Positions 1 through 7,197 of a stretch of 37,778 nt of DNA are shown in pieces. Below the pieces are notes generated by a model. The model worked only from the letters and a program-made list of their open reading frames with translations, was not told the DNA's origin and did not search any database. The translations under genes and the position numbers were made by a program. The number at the start of each line of letters is the position of its first letter. Position 1 is the first letter of the stretch. The DNA is taken from the NCBI RefSeq assembly GCF_018904615.1, contig NZ_JADCNH010000039.1:1-37778 (forward strand), written 5' to 3'. Origin of the DNA: Verticiella alkaliphila (GTDB lineage: Bacteria > Pseudomonadota > Gammaproteobacteria > Burkholderiales > Burkholderiaceae_B).

Positions 1-614
1 GCCACACGCATCGAGCCGCGGGTGGGCGCGCCCGCGCCCACCCCCTGGACGTGCGCGACGCGGCGGCTTGCGCCGCACTCGCCGCCACGCTGGATCTGCC
101 CGAGGGCGAACGCTTCGTCCTCGTGAACAACGCCGGCATCCGCCCCAAGCACGCCTTCGACAGCCCGGATCGGGACCAGGCCTGGCGCGACGCCATGGAC
201 ATCAACCTCGATGGCGTGCGCAACACCATCCTGGCCTTCCAGGATGTGTTGCAGCACACCCAGGGCAACGTCGTGAATGTCGGGTCAATCTCGGCTTCGC
301 GTGCGTCGCCGGGCGGCATCTCATACTCCACCTCCAAGGCTGCGGTGGAGATGCTCACGCGCGTGATGGCGCTCGAGCTCGCGCCCCTGGGCATCCGCGT
401 CAATGCAGTGGCGCCCGGCGTCATGGAGACACGCATGACGGAGAAGACACGTGCCGATCCGCAGCACGTCGCCTACATCCTGCGCCGCGTGCCGATGCGC
501 CGCTATGGCCGTCCGGAAGAGATCGCCGGGCCCGTGGCGTTCCTGGCTTCCTCGCTTGCCACCTATGTGACGGGCACGGTAGTGGCCGTCGATGGCGGGT
601 ATCTGTCGGCCTGA
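1..614 (+). CDS. SDR family oxidoreductase, 5' end cut off by window
   Basis: C-terminal part of a classical short-chain dehydrogenase/reductase (NAD(P)-dependent alcohol/ketone oxidoreductase). The frame is open from position 3 with no stop, and the residues before the GTG at 51 (ARAHPLDV) match the same region of the paralogue at 1488-2237, so the true start and the nucleotide-binding TGxxxGxG motif lie upstream of the window. Visible family marks are the NNAG motif, the active-site Ser in VGSISAS, YSTSK with catalytic Tyr and Lys, the IRVNAVAPG segment and the GYLSA terminus. The substrate cannot be read from the sequence. Its neighbours (a Crp/Fnr regulator, a second SDR and a Bug receptor on the same strand) suggest a small catabolic unit. 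Confidence 0.9.
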   Translation, partial: HTHRAAGGRARAHPLDVRDAAACAALAATLDLPEGERFVLVNNAGIRPKHAFDSPDRDQAWRDAMDINLDGVRNTILAFQDVLQHTQGNVVNVGSISASRASPGGISYSTSKAAVEMLTRVMALELAPLGIRVNAVAPGVMETRMTEKTRADPQHVAYILRRVPMRRYGRPEEIAGPVAFLASSLATYVTGTVVAVDGGYLSA

Positions 615-691
615 CAGACGCGACAAGGGCAGGCGGGCTGGCTAGAATCGAGCTGGGCCGGCGCCGCCGGCCGGCGCTTGCGGGAGGACGC

Positions 692-1348
692 TTGGCAGGC
701 CGCTCGACCTATGCCGCGTGGGACGCGGCACGCGAACTGGGCGCGGCGTGGTTCAGCCGCCCCGATCTGGGCCGCACGCGTGCCGTGAAGGCGGGCGACG
801 TCCTGTACGCCCAGGGCGATCGCCATGGTGACGTCTACCTCGTGCGCTCTGGCGTGATCCACACCCACGTGGTGCGGCCCGATGGCAGCAGTCTGTTGCT
901 CGAGATCTTCGGGCCTGGCGCCATCTTCGGCGAGGCCTCGGCGTTCCTCGATACCCCGCGCTATGTCACGGCCACGGCGGTGACGTCGGGCGTCGTCACG
1001 CAGGTCGGCGCGCAGGCCTTGCAGGCGGCTTTCGCCGTCGACCCCTCACTGGCGGTGAGCCTGATCCAGTTGCTCGGGATCAAGCACCGCGGGCTCATCG
1101 GCAAGTTGCTCAGTTTCACGGGTGACAGCCCGCAGGTGCGCGTGGCCGGCCTGCTCGCGCGGCTTGCCCAGACGGACCCCGCCGTGCGCCTGACCCACGC
1201 CCAACTCGCCTGCATGGCGGGGCTCAGCCGTGTCAGTGTCACCCGCGCGCTCAAGGGCCTGTCCGATGACGGGTTGATCGCCACGCATTCGCGGGCGGTC
1301 GAGGTACGCGACGCCGCCGGATTGCGTCAGCGCGCCGGGCTGGCGTGA
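692..1348 (+). CDS. Crp/Fnr family transcriptional regulator
   Basis: Predicted DNA-binding regulator of 218 residues. An N-terminal cyclic-nucleotide-binding-like beta barrel (VKAGDVLYAQGD, GPGAIFGEASAF, TPRYVTATA) is followed by a dimerisation helix and a C-terminal winged helix (LTHAQLACMAGLSRVSVTRALKGL). I chose the TTG at 692 because GGGAGG precedes it at good distance and the resulting protein has the usual Crp/Fnr length; the open frame further upstream only shadows the SDR gene. There is no N-terminal Cys cluster, so it is not an oxygen-sensing Fnr. It sits 77 bp after one SDR gene and 139 bp before its paralogue, and may control both. The ligand is unknown. Confidence 0.85.
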   Translation: MAGRSTYAAWDAARELGAAWFSRPDLGRTRAVKAGDVLYAQGDRHGDVYLVRSGVIHTHVVRPDGSSLLLEIFGPGAIFGEASAFLDTPRYVTATAVTSGVVTQVGAQALQAAFAVDPSLAVSLIQLLGIKHRGLIGKLLSFTGDSPQVRVAGLLARLAQTDPAVRLTHAQLACMAGLSRVSVTRALKGLSDDGLIATHSRAVEVRDAAGLRQRAGLA

Positions 1349-1487
1349 CACCGTCACCGGGGCGACGCGCGCGTCATCCATGGCCCGAACGCGAGCGCGG
1401 CAGAAGATCCCGTCCAAATGTAGCCAGCGATACCGCGCGCCAGTGCCGCAGGCCGTAAGGTGACCTCTCCGATCTGAGGAGAGCGCC

Positions 1488-2237
1488 GTGCTGCTGGAGA
1501 ACCGCATCGTCATCGTGACCGGAGCCGCGCGTGGCAACGGGGAGGCCATCGCTCACGGCGTGGCACGAGAGGGCGCCGTGGCCGTAGTCACCGACCGCGA
1601 CGGTGACGGTGCCGAAGCCGTGGCGCAGGCCATTCGCGAGGCTGGCGGCTGTGCCCAGGCCCATGCGCTGGATGTCACCGATGCCGCTGCCTGCGCGCGC
1701 GTGGCCGAGCAGGTGCGCGCGGCGGTAGGACCCGTGGACGTCCTGGTCAACAACGCCGGCATCCGCCCCCGGCACGTCTTCGACAGCGCCGATCGCGACG
1801 ACTGGTGGCGCCGGGCCATGGCCGTCAACGTCGACGGCATCCGGCACATGACGCTCGCCTGCCTGCCCTCGCTCAAGCTCACGCGGGGCAGCATCATCAA
1901 CCTGTCCTCCATCGCAGCGAACCAGGCATCGGCCCAGTCGATTGCCTACTCCACCTCCAAGGCCGCCGCGCAGATGCTCACCAAGGTCTCGGCCCTGGAG
2001 CTCGCGCCACACGGCATCCGGGTCAACGCCATCGCCCCCGGCGTGATCGAGACCGCGATGACGCAGAGCTCGCGCGACGATCCCGAGCGCAGCGAGCGTC
2101 TGCTCGCGCGCATCCCGCTGGCGCGCTTCGGCCGGCCCGAGGATGTGGTGGGCCCGGTCGTGTTCCTCGCCTCGCCCATGGCCGCCTACGTGACTGGCGC
2201 GGTGCTGGCCGTGGACGGCGGCTACCTGGCGGTCTGA
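1488..2237 (+). CDS. SDR family oxidoreductase
   Basis: Complete 249-residue classical SDR. The cofactor-binding motif is TGAARGNG near residues 10-17 (N replaces the more common I/L). It also has NNAG, a catalytic Ser in LSSIAAN, the YSTSK Tyr/Lys pair and the C-terminal VDGGYLAV. The GTG start at 1488 follows a good GAGGAGAG ribosome-binding site. It is clearly paralogous to the truncated SDR at 1-614 (shared NNAGIRP, YSTSKAA, APGVxET, FGRPE-like stretches), so a tandem duplication now flanks the Crp/Fnr gene. A Bug receptor gene follows after 51 bp and is probably co-transcribed. Likely oxidises or reduces a hydroxy/keto metabolite; the substrate is unknown. Confidence 0.9.
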   Translation: MLLENRIVIVTGAARGNGEAIAHGVAREGAVAVVTDRDGDGAEAVAQAIREAGGCAQAHALDVTDAAACARVAEQVRAAVGPVDVLVNNAGIRPRHVFDSADRDDWWRRAMAVNVDGIRHMTLACLPSLKLTRGSIINLSSIAANQASAQSIAYSTSKAAAQMLTKVSALELAPHGIRVNAIAPGVIETAMTQSSRDDPERSERLLARIPLARFGRPEDVVGPVVFLASPMAAYVTGAVLAVDGGYLAV

Positions 2238-2288
2238 TTTTCCCGCGCCCGGTCGGACGCCGGGCGCGATCACAACAAGGAGACACTC

Positions 2289-3269
2289 ATGTCCATGCCC
2301 CGACGCCGCTGGCTTGCCGCCGGTGCCCTCTTTGCCCTGGCGAGCGCGGCCCTGCCGCTGCAGGCCGCCGAGTATCCGAGCCAGCCCTTGCGCATCATCG
2401 TGCCGTATCCGGCTGGCAGCACGCTCGAAGTGGTCGCACGCACCGCCGCGGAGGTCTATCAGAATCGCCTCGGCCAACCCGCCATCGTCGTCAACGTGCC
2501 CGGCGGCTCGGCCGCGATCGGCACGCGCCAGGCTGCGCAGGCCAAGGCCGACGGCTACACCCTCATGCTCGGCACCAACCAGACGCATGGCGCGAACAGC
2601 GCCCTGTACCCGGACCTCGGCTATGACGCCGTGAAGGACTTCGAGCCGATCGCTCGGCTGGGCCGTCTGCAGCATGTGCTCGTGGTGCGCAAGGATCTGG
2701 GCGTGCAGACGCTGGCGCAGTTCCTCGCGCTCGCGCGCAAACCCGGCAGCCAGCTGAACTACGGCTCGAGCGGCAATGGCTCGGCCTCGCACCTGATCGC
2801 CGAGATGTTCAAGCGCAGTGCGGGCGTGCCGATGTCGCACATCCCCTTCAAGGGCGCGAGCGACGTGGCGCAGTCCCTCATGGGCGGGCACATCGATGCC
2901 GCCTTCGCGACCACGCCGAGCGTGCTGCCGCTGATCCGTAACGGCGGCATGGTGGCGCTCGCTGTTGCCTCGCCCGATCGCAGCGCGGCGCTGCCCGAGG
3001 TGCCGACCCTGAGCGAGCGCGACATCCGGGGCGTGGAGGCCGATGCCTGGACGGCGCTTTTCGTGCCGGCGGGCACGCCGGCACCGATCGTCGCCCGGCT
3101 GGTGGACGTGACCGTGGCCGCGTTCTCCGAGCCAGCGACACGCGAGAAGATTGCCGCGACCGGCTTCATCCCCGAGGCGATGCCACCGGCCGAGTTCAAG
3201 GTCTTCCTCACCGAAGACATGGCGCGCTGGGCCCGCACGATTCGCGAAGCCGGTGTGAAGATCGATTGA
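2289..3269 (+). CDS. Bug-family (TctC-like) periplasmic substrate-binding protein
   Basis: Tripartite-tricarboxylate-type extracytoplasmic receptor of 326 residues. An N-terminal signal peptide (MSMPRRRWLAAGALFALASA, cleavage expected after the ALPLQAA region) precedes the family hallmark EYPSQPLRIIVPYPAGST. Further Bug signatures are NVPGGSAAIGTR, ADGYTLMLGTN, LNYGSSGNGSASHL and the conserved GTPAPIVARL near the end. AAGGAG precedes the ATG. Bug proteins bind small carboxylates and are greatly expanded in Alcaligenaceae. No TctA/TctB membrane genes adjoin it, so it either works with a distant permease or serves sensing, as is common for orphan Bug proteins. The upstream SDR probably shares the transcript. 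Confidence 0.93.
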   Translation: MSMPRRRWLAAGALFALASAALPLQAAEYPSQPLRIIVPYPAGSTLEVVARTAAEVYQNRLGQPAIVVNVPGGSAAIGTRQAAQAKADGYTLMLGTNQTHGANSALYPDLGYDAVKDFEPIARLGRLQHVLVVRKDLGVQTLAQFLALARKPGSQLNYGSSGNGSASHLIAEMFKRSAGVPMSHIPFKGASDVAQSLMGGHIDAAFATTPSVLPLIRNGGMVALAVASPDRSAALPEVPTLSERDIRGVEADAWTALFVPAGTPAPIVARLVDVTVAAFSEPATREKIAATGFIPEAMPPAEFKVFLTEDMARWARTIREAGVKID

Positions 3270-3335
3270 GGCAAGGCGGCATGCCTACAATGCCGGCATG
3301 CCTGATTTCCTTTCTTCGCTGGCGGTGCGCGGCCG

Positions 3336-3932
3336 ATGAGCACCGTCTTGACCCTGACGGGCCCGGCCGAGCACCGAGAGGAGGTGCGCAAGAGCCGGTT
3401 CGTCGCGCAGGCCGCGCCGATCGACGACCCGGCCGCCGCCCTGGCCTTCGTGGCGACGGTGAGCGATGCCACGGCCAACCACAACTGCTGGGCCTACCGC
3501 ATCGGCGGCAACTACCGCTACCACGATGACGGGGAGCCCGGGGGCACGGCAGGCCGGCCCATTCTCCAGGCCATCGAAGGGCAGGACTGCGACCGCGTCG
3601 TCGTCGTGGTCACGCGCTGGTTCGGTGGCGTGCTGCTGGGCACCGGCGGGCTGGTGCGCGCCTACGGTGGCTGCGCTGCTGCCTGCCTGCGCCTGGCCGA
3701 CAAGCGGCCGTGGGTGCCGCTATTGCAGGCCGCGTTCGACTGCACGTTCGCCGAGTTGCCGCGCCTGCGGGCCCGCCTGGTCGAGCTCGGTGCCACCGTG
3801 AGCGAGGATGGTTTCCATGCCGAGGGCGCGCGATTGACTGTGCAGGCGCCAGCGGCGGCCACATCGCAGGCAAGTGCGGTGGTGTCGGATCTCACGCGCG
3901 GACGCGTCGCGTTGACGTGGGCGGCGGGGTAG
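3336..3932 (+). CDS. yigZ: YigZ/IMPACT family protein
   Basis: 198-residue member of the UPF0029/IMPACT family (YigZ in E. coli). The N-terminal domain carries the diagnostic DDGEPGGTAGRPIL at residues 64-77 and the VVVTRWFGGVLLGTGGLVRAY block; the C-terminal DUF1949-like domain spans roughly residues 130-198. Length is normal for the family. Eukaryotic IMPACT modulates Gcn2; the bacterial proteins are associated with translation/ribosome function but their biochemical role is not settled. The stop is only 2 bp from the convergent ccdB stop, leaving no room for a separate terminator. Confidence 0.92.
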   Translation: MSTVLTLTGPAEHREEVRKSRFVAQAAPIDDPAAALAFVATVSDATANHNCWAYRIGGNYRYHDDGEPGGTAGRPILQAIEGQDCDRVVVVVTRWFGGVLLGTGGLVRAYGGCAAACLRLADKRPWVPLLQAAFDCTFAELPRLRARLVELGATVSEDGFHAEGARLTVQAPAAATSQASAVVSDLTRGRVALTWAAG

Positions 3933-3934
3933 GT

Positions 3935-4252
3935 TCAGAAGCCGCCGAAAAGGCGATCCAATGCGTTCTGGATGTCGTCGGCTCTGGACTGCGCCGAGCC
4001 AATGGCATGTCCGAGTTCGCGCGTCGGCACCGCTGCCATGGCTGGGGTGTCGAGGAAGCAGGCTTGGCCCGCGACCGTGAACGTCGGTGTGAGGTCCGGT
4101 GGCAGGACAACGGCCGGAAAACGATCAAGGCGTCGAAGCGGGACGACAACGCGCGTCGCGAGCCCGCGCAGATGATTGCTTTGCACATCGATCAGGAAGG
4201 GTGTGTGCGCTGACGTGCCGCCTGGTGTGACGTAGATGTCGAAACGCGCCAC
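3935..4252 (-). CDS. ccdB: CcdB-family toxin, gyrase-contact Trp missing
   Basis: 105-residue CcdB-like toxin, paired with the antitoxin just upstream. The GTG start at 4252 lies 1 nt beyond the ccdA stop, giving translational coupling and the canonical CcdB length. Recognisable blocks are FDIYVTPG, FLIDVQSN, VVVPL, ACFLDTPAMAAVP and the C-terminal DDIQNALDRLFGGF. In F-plasmid CcdB the last residues are Trp99-Gly100-Ile101, and Trp99 is needed to poison DNA gyrase. Here the aligned ending is Gly-Gly-Phe. So the fold and the pairing are clear, but gyrase poisoning by the classical mode is doubtful. It could have a changed target, act weakly, or be inactive. Confidence 0.88.
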   Translation of the reverse strand: MARFDIYVTPGGTSAHTPFLIDVQSNHLRGLATRVVVPLRRLDRFPAVVLPPDLTPTFTVAGQACFLDTPAMAAVPTRELGHAIGSAQSRADDIQNALDRLFGGF

Positions 4253-4253
4253 G

Positions 4254-4502
4254 TCAGAAAGACCGCCAGGCTGCCAGGGGGGTGCCTTCCGCCTCGATGG
4301 TTTGGTTGTAGGCCTCGACAAAGCTCGCGTGTTCGCGCTCCCAGGCTTGGTCTCGTGCTTCGCGGATCGCTTGCCGAAGCATGCGCTCCACGGTCTGCGA
4401 CAAGTTGATGCCCAGTGCCTTGGCTTCTTCGCAAAGGTCCACCGGCAGCGAAATGTTGGTGGCGCGGCGCAGGGTGGTGCGTACTAGCAGGTCGGCTGGC
4501 AT
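4254..4502 (-). CDS. ccdA: CcdA-family antitoxin
   Basis: 82-residue antitoxin. The N-terminal ribbon-helix-helix region (ATNISLPVDLCEEAKALGINLSQ) should bind the operator, and the C-terminal segment (REARDQAWEREHASFVEAYN followed by IEAEG and RSF) matches the CcdB-wrapping tail of CcdA, ending in Phe rather than the usual Trp. The ATG at 4502 follows AGGAG. The toxin starts 1 nt after its stop. Autoregulation is likely through the palindromes at 4539-4558. The pair sits between two housekeeping-type genes with no adjacent mobile element, typical of a chromosomal ccd locus. Confidence 0.9.
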   Translation of the reverse strand: MPADLLVRTTLRRATNISLPVDLCEEAKALGINLSQTVERMLRQAIREARDQAWEREHASFVEAYNQTIEAEGTPLAAWRSF

Positions 4503-4538
4503 GGCGGCGCTCCTGAGGTAAGGCTATGCACCCCGATT

Positions 4539-4558
4539 ATGCGCATATTTATGCGCAT
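4539..4558 (-). promoter_or_regulatory. Candidate ccdAB operator (two ATGCGCAT palindromes)
   Basis: Two copies of the self-complementary octamer ATGCGCAT (4539-4546 and 4551-4558) are separated by ATTT, so the whole 20 bp is also a near-perfect dyad, 37 bp upstream of the ccdA start. Tandem short palindromes are what ribbon-helix-helix antitoxins such as CcdA bind. The site overlaps the stop codon of the upstream gene on the same strand. Confidence 0.6.
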
Positions 4559-5685
4559 TGGCTATCCGCACGATGAAACGGCAACAGGCTGCGCGCGTCT
4601 TCCGCATAGGCGAGGATGTGTTCGCGCTCCTCGTCCAGGAAGTGTTCGACGGCGCGGGCCAGACGCGGGTCGGCCAGCCAGTGAAAAGAGTGCGTGATCA
4701 CCGGCTCGAAGCCGCGCGGGATCTTGTGCTCGCCCTGCGCACCCGGGTCGAAGCGGGTCAGGCCGTTGGCGAGGCAGTACTCGATGCCCTGGTAGTAGCA
4801 GGCCTCGAAGTGCAGGTTGTCGAACTCGGCAAGCGCCCCCCAGTACCGGCCATACAAGGTGTCGTCCGAGCGCAGGCACAGCGCCGCCGCCACTGTCTGT
4901 CCGTCGTAGGTCGCCAGCGTCATCACGATGTTCTCGGGCATCTCGCGCGCGATCGCCGCAAAGAACGCATCGTTCAGATAGCCCGCATGCCCGGAGCGCT
5001 TGGCGTAGGTGGCGCGGTAGCACGCGCAGAACACTTCCCAGTGATGTGGCTCGAGCTGCGTGCCGTCGAGCGTGCGCAGCTGCACGCCCTGGTCGGCCAC
5101 CAGGCGGCGCTCACGCTTCAGATTCTTGCGCCGGCTCTGGCGGAAATGTCCCAGAAAACCCTCGAAGTCGCCGTAGCCGCGATCGAACCAGTGGTACTGG
5201 CAGCCCAGGCGGTGCAGCAGGCCGGCGTCAGTCCAGGCGGGGACTTCGTCGTCATCCGGAAAGAGCACGTGCCAGGACGAGGCGCCGGCCCGCTTGGCCA
5301 GCTGGCGCACGGCCGAGAAGGCCTCCTTGGCCAAGGGCGCGAGGTCCGCATCGGGGCCTGCCAGCAGGCGTCGGCCCGTGGCCGGCGTGAAGGGCACGGC
5401 CGTCAGCAGCTTGGGGTAATAGTTCAGCCCTGCGCGATGCATGGCATCCGCCCAGCCGTGATCGAAGACGTACTCGCCGTAGGAATGACCCTTGGCATAG
5501 AGCGGCAGCATCGCGCTGCCGTCCTCGCGCGCGAGGTGCAGGGGCTGCCAGCCCGAATCCGCGCTGGCCGAACCGCTCGCCTGCATGGCCGCAAGAAAGG
5601 CGGCGTTCAGCGTCGGGTCGTCACCCGCGAGCGCATTCCAGGCGTCAGGGTCAGGGAAATGGGGGTGGGTTTTCCAGGCAGGCAC
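4549..5685 (-). CDS. GNAT/DUF482-family protein (peptidogalycan biosynthesis/recognition type)
   Basis: Large GNAT-superfamily protein of the DUF482 (COG3146) family. Diagnostic segments are GHSYGEYVFDHGWADA, YYPKLLTAVPFTPATGRRLL, SSWHVLFPDDDE, CQYHWFDRGYGDFEGFL and the C-terminal PGAQGEHKIPRGFEPV followed by SFHWLADP. The family is widespread in proteobacteria and presumably transfers an acyl or aminoacyl group, but no reaction is established. I chose the GTG at 5685 (378 residues, family-like length, protein starting MPAWKTHPHFPDP). The open frame continues to a TTG at 5805, but the added stretch is an Arg-rich sequence unlike the family. Neither start has a convincing ribosome-binding site. 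Confidence 0.82.
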   Translation of the reverse strand: MPAWKTHPHFPDPDAWNALAGDDPTLNAAFLAAMQASGSASADSGWQPLHLAREDGSAMLPLYAKGHSYGEYVFDHGWADAMHRAGLNYYPKLLTAVPFTPATGRRLLAGPDADLAPLAKEAFSAVRQLAKRAGASSWHVLFPDDDEVPAWTDAGLLHRLGCQYHWFDRGYGDFEGFLGHFRQSRRKNLKRERRLVADQGVQLRTLDGTQLEPHHWEVFCACYRATYAKRSGHAGYLNDAFFAAIAREMPENIVMTLATYDGQTVAAALCLRSDDTLYGRYWGALAEFDNLHFEACYYQGIEYCLANGLTRFDPGAQGEHKIPRGFEPVITHSFHWLADPRLARAVEHFLDEEREHILAYAEDARSLLPFHRADSQCA

Positions 5686-5823
5686 GGGACGAGGCGCAAG
5701 AGGCCGCCGAACACGGCGGCGCAGAAGATCAGGCCATCGTAGCACCCGGGAGGGCACAGAGCGGGCGGGGCGCTCGCCGCATCGACGCCCGGTGATGCGC
5801 CGCAAGGCCTGCGAACCGTCGCG

Positions 5824-7098
5824 TCAGCCGTGCTGGAAGGATACGCTGCCCGGGCGGCCGGGCAGGTGCAACGCCGTGCTCTGCGCGGGGGTACTCGCCA
5901 GCCGACGGCCCGCGCGCCACACGCCCAGCCGGGTGGCGCGCAAGCGCAGCGCTTCGACGGCATCGCGCGCCTGCAGCAGAACGAAATCCGCCCGGCAGCC
6001 GGGTACCAGGCCGACATGGCTCAGGCCCAGCACCTGCGCAGGCACGCGCGTCACCGCGTCAAAGCACGCCGCCATGCCATCGCGCGAGGTCATCTGTGCG
6101 ACATGCAGGCCCATGTGCGCCACCTCGAGCATGTCGCCGGAGCCCAGCGCGTACCACGGGTCCATCACGCAATCCTGGCCGAAGGCGACCGGCACGCCTG
6201 CCGCCATCAATTCCGGCACGCGGGTCATGCCGCGCCGCTTGGGGTAGGTGTCGTGCCGGCCCTGCAGCGTGATATTGATGAGCGGATTGGCGATCACGGC
6301 GAGGCCAGACTCGGCGAGGAGAGGGAGCAGCTTGGAGACATAGTAGTTGTCCATGGAGTGCATGGAGGTCGCATGCGACGCCGCCACGCGTCCGTGCAAT
6401 CCAAGGCGATGTGACTCCGACGCCAGCGTCTCGATGTGCCGCGACAGCGGATCGTCGCTCTCGTCGCAGTGCATGTCCACGCGCAGCCCACGCTCGGCCG
6501 CAAGCGTGCACAGCGCGCGCACGGCGTCGGCGCCGTCGGCCATGGTGCGCTCGAAGTGCGGGATGCCGCCCACCACGTCCACCCCCATGTCCAGCGCGCG
6601 GACCAGGTTGTCCTGGGCGCCCGGCGCACGCAGGAAGCCGTCCTGGGGAAAGGCCACCAGCTGCAGATCGAGATAGTCGCGCACGCGTTCACGCACGTGC
6701 AGCAGGGCTTCGACCGCCAGAAGGCGGGGATCGCACACATCGACATGCGTGCGGATGGCCAGGATGCCGCGCGCCACGGCCCAGTCGCAGTAGGCGAGGG
6801 CGCGCTCGATGATGGCGTCCTGCACGAGCGTGGGCTTGAGCTCGCCCCAAAGCGCGATGCCTTCGAGCAGGGTGCCAGACTGATTCACGCGCGGCAGCCC
6901 GTAGGAGAGCGTCGAATCCATGTGGAAATGCGCATCCACGAAGGGCGTGCTGAGCAGCTGGCCCGCTGCATCGATCGTCTCGTGCGCCGGGGCCGTGAAG
7001 CCAGGCGCCACCTCGACGATGTGGCCGTTCTGGACGGCCACGCTCATGCCGGTGCGGCCATCGGGCAGGGTACATCCTGTGAAGAGGAGATCCAGCAT
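5824..7098 (-). CDS. CodA-like cytosine deaminase / amidohydrolase
   Basis: 424-residue amidohydrolase closely resembling E. coli cytosine deaminase CodA. Metal and catalytic positions are visible: H57-F-H59 (AHFHMD), Gln in VAFPQDG, HCDESDD (His plus catalytic Glu), ASHATSMHS, and FGQDCVMDPWY with Asp309 equivalent to the CodA metal-ligand Asp313. The residue after it, Asp314 in CodA, is Cys310 here; this position lines the substrate pocket and its mutation alters substrate preference in E. coli CodA. The protein may therefore deaminate a different pyrimidine, triazine or pterin-like ring. No codB permease is adjacent. Cytosine deaminase remains the best family name. Confidence 0.85.
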   Translation of the reverse strand: MLDLLFTGCTLPDGRTGMSVAVQNGHIVEVAPGFTAPAHETIDAAGQLLSTPFVDAHFHMDSTLSYGLPRVNQSGTLLEGIALWGELKPTLVQDAIIERALAYCDWAVARGILAIRTHVDVCDPRLLAVEALLHVRERVRDYLDLQLVAFPQDGFLRAPGAQDNLVRALDMGVDVVGGIPHFERTMADGADAVRALCTLAAERGLRVDMHCDESDDPLSRHIETLASESHRLGLHGRVAASHATSMHSMDNYYVSKLLPLLAESGLAVIANPLINITLQGRHDTYPKRRGMTRVPELMAAGVPVAFGQDCVMDPWYALGSGDMLEVAHMGLHVAQMTSRDGMAACFDAVTRVPAQVLGLSHVGLVPGCRADFVLLQARDAVEALRLRATRLGVWRAGRRLASTPAQSTALHLPGRPGSVSFQHG

Positions 7099-7197
7099 GG
7101 TGGTCGATTCCTGGCAGCGTCGGCGGTGTGGTGCGCCAGTATCGCAGGTCGGCTGAGCAAGGTGCGGCGTGCAGCTTGCGCTCGCACTCGGGGCAGC

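Noticed and set aside
68-691. Long upstream extension of the Crp/Fnr reading frame
   Set aside because: It overlaps the SDR gene out of frame, is Arg/His/Pro-rich and shows no domain; the TTG at 692 with GGGAGG gives the normal length.
1345-1357. GTGAC-N3-GTCAC dyad after the Crp/Fnr gene as a Crp site
   Set aside because: The spacer gives GTGA-N5-TCAC rather than the N6 of Crp/Fnr boxes and it overlaps the stop codon; chance is likely in this composition.
3278-3302. Two GGCATGCC palindromes with a TACAAT between them before yigZ
   Set aside because: No -35 element at a proper distance and no candidate regulator; GC-rich palindromes are frequent here.
5686-5805. 40-residue N-terminal extension of the DUF482 protein from a TTG
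   Set aside because: Arg-rich sequence without family similarity and no ribosome-binding site; left out, although the exact start remains uncertain.
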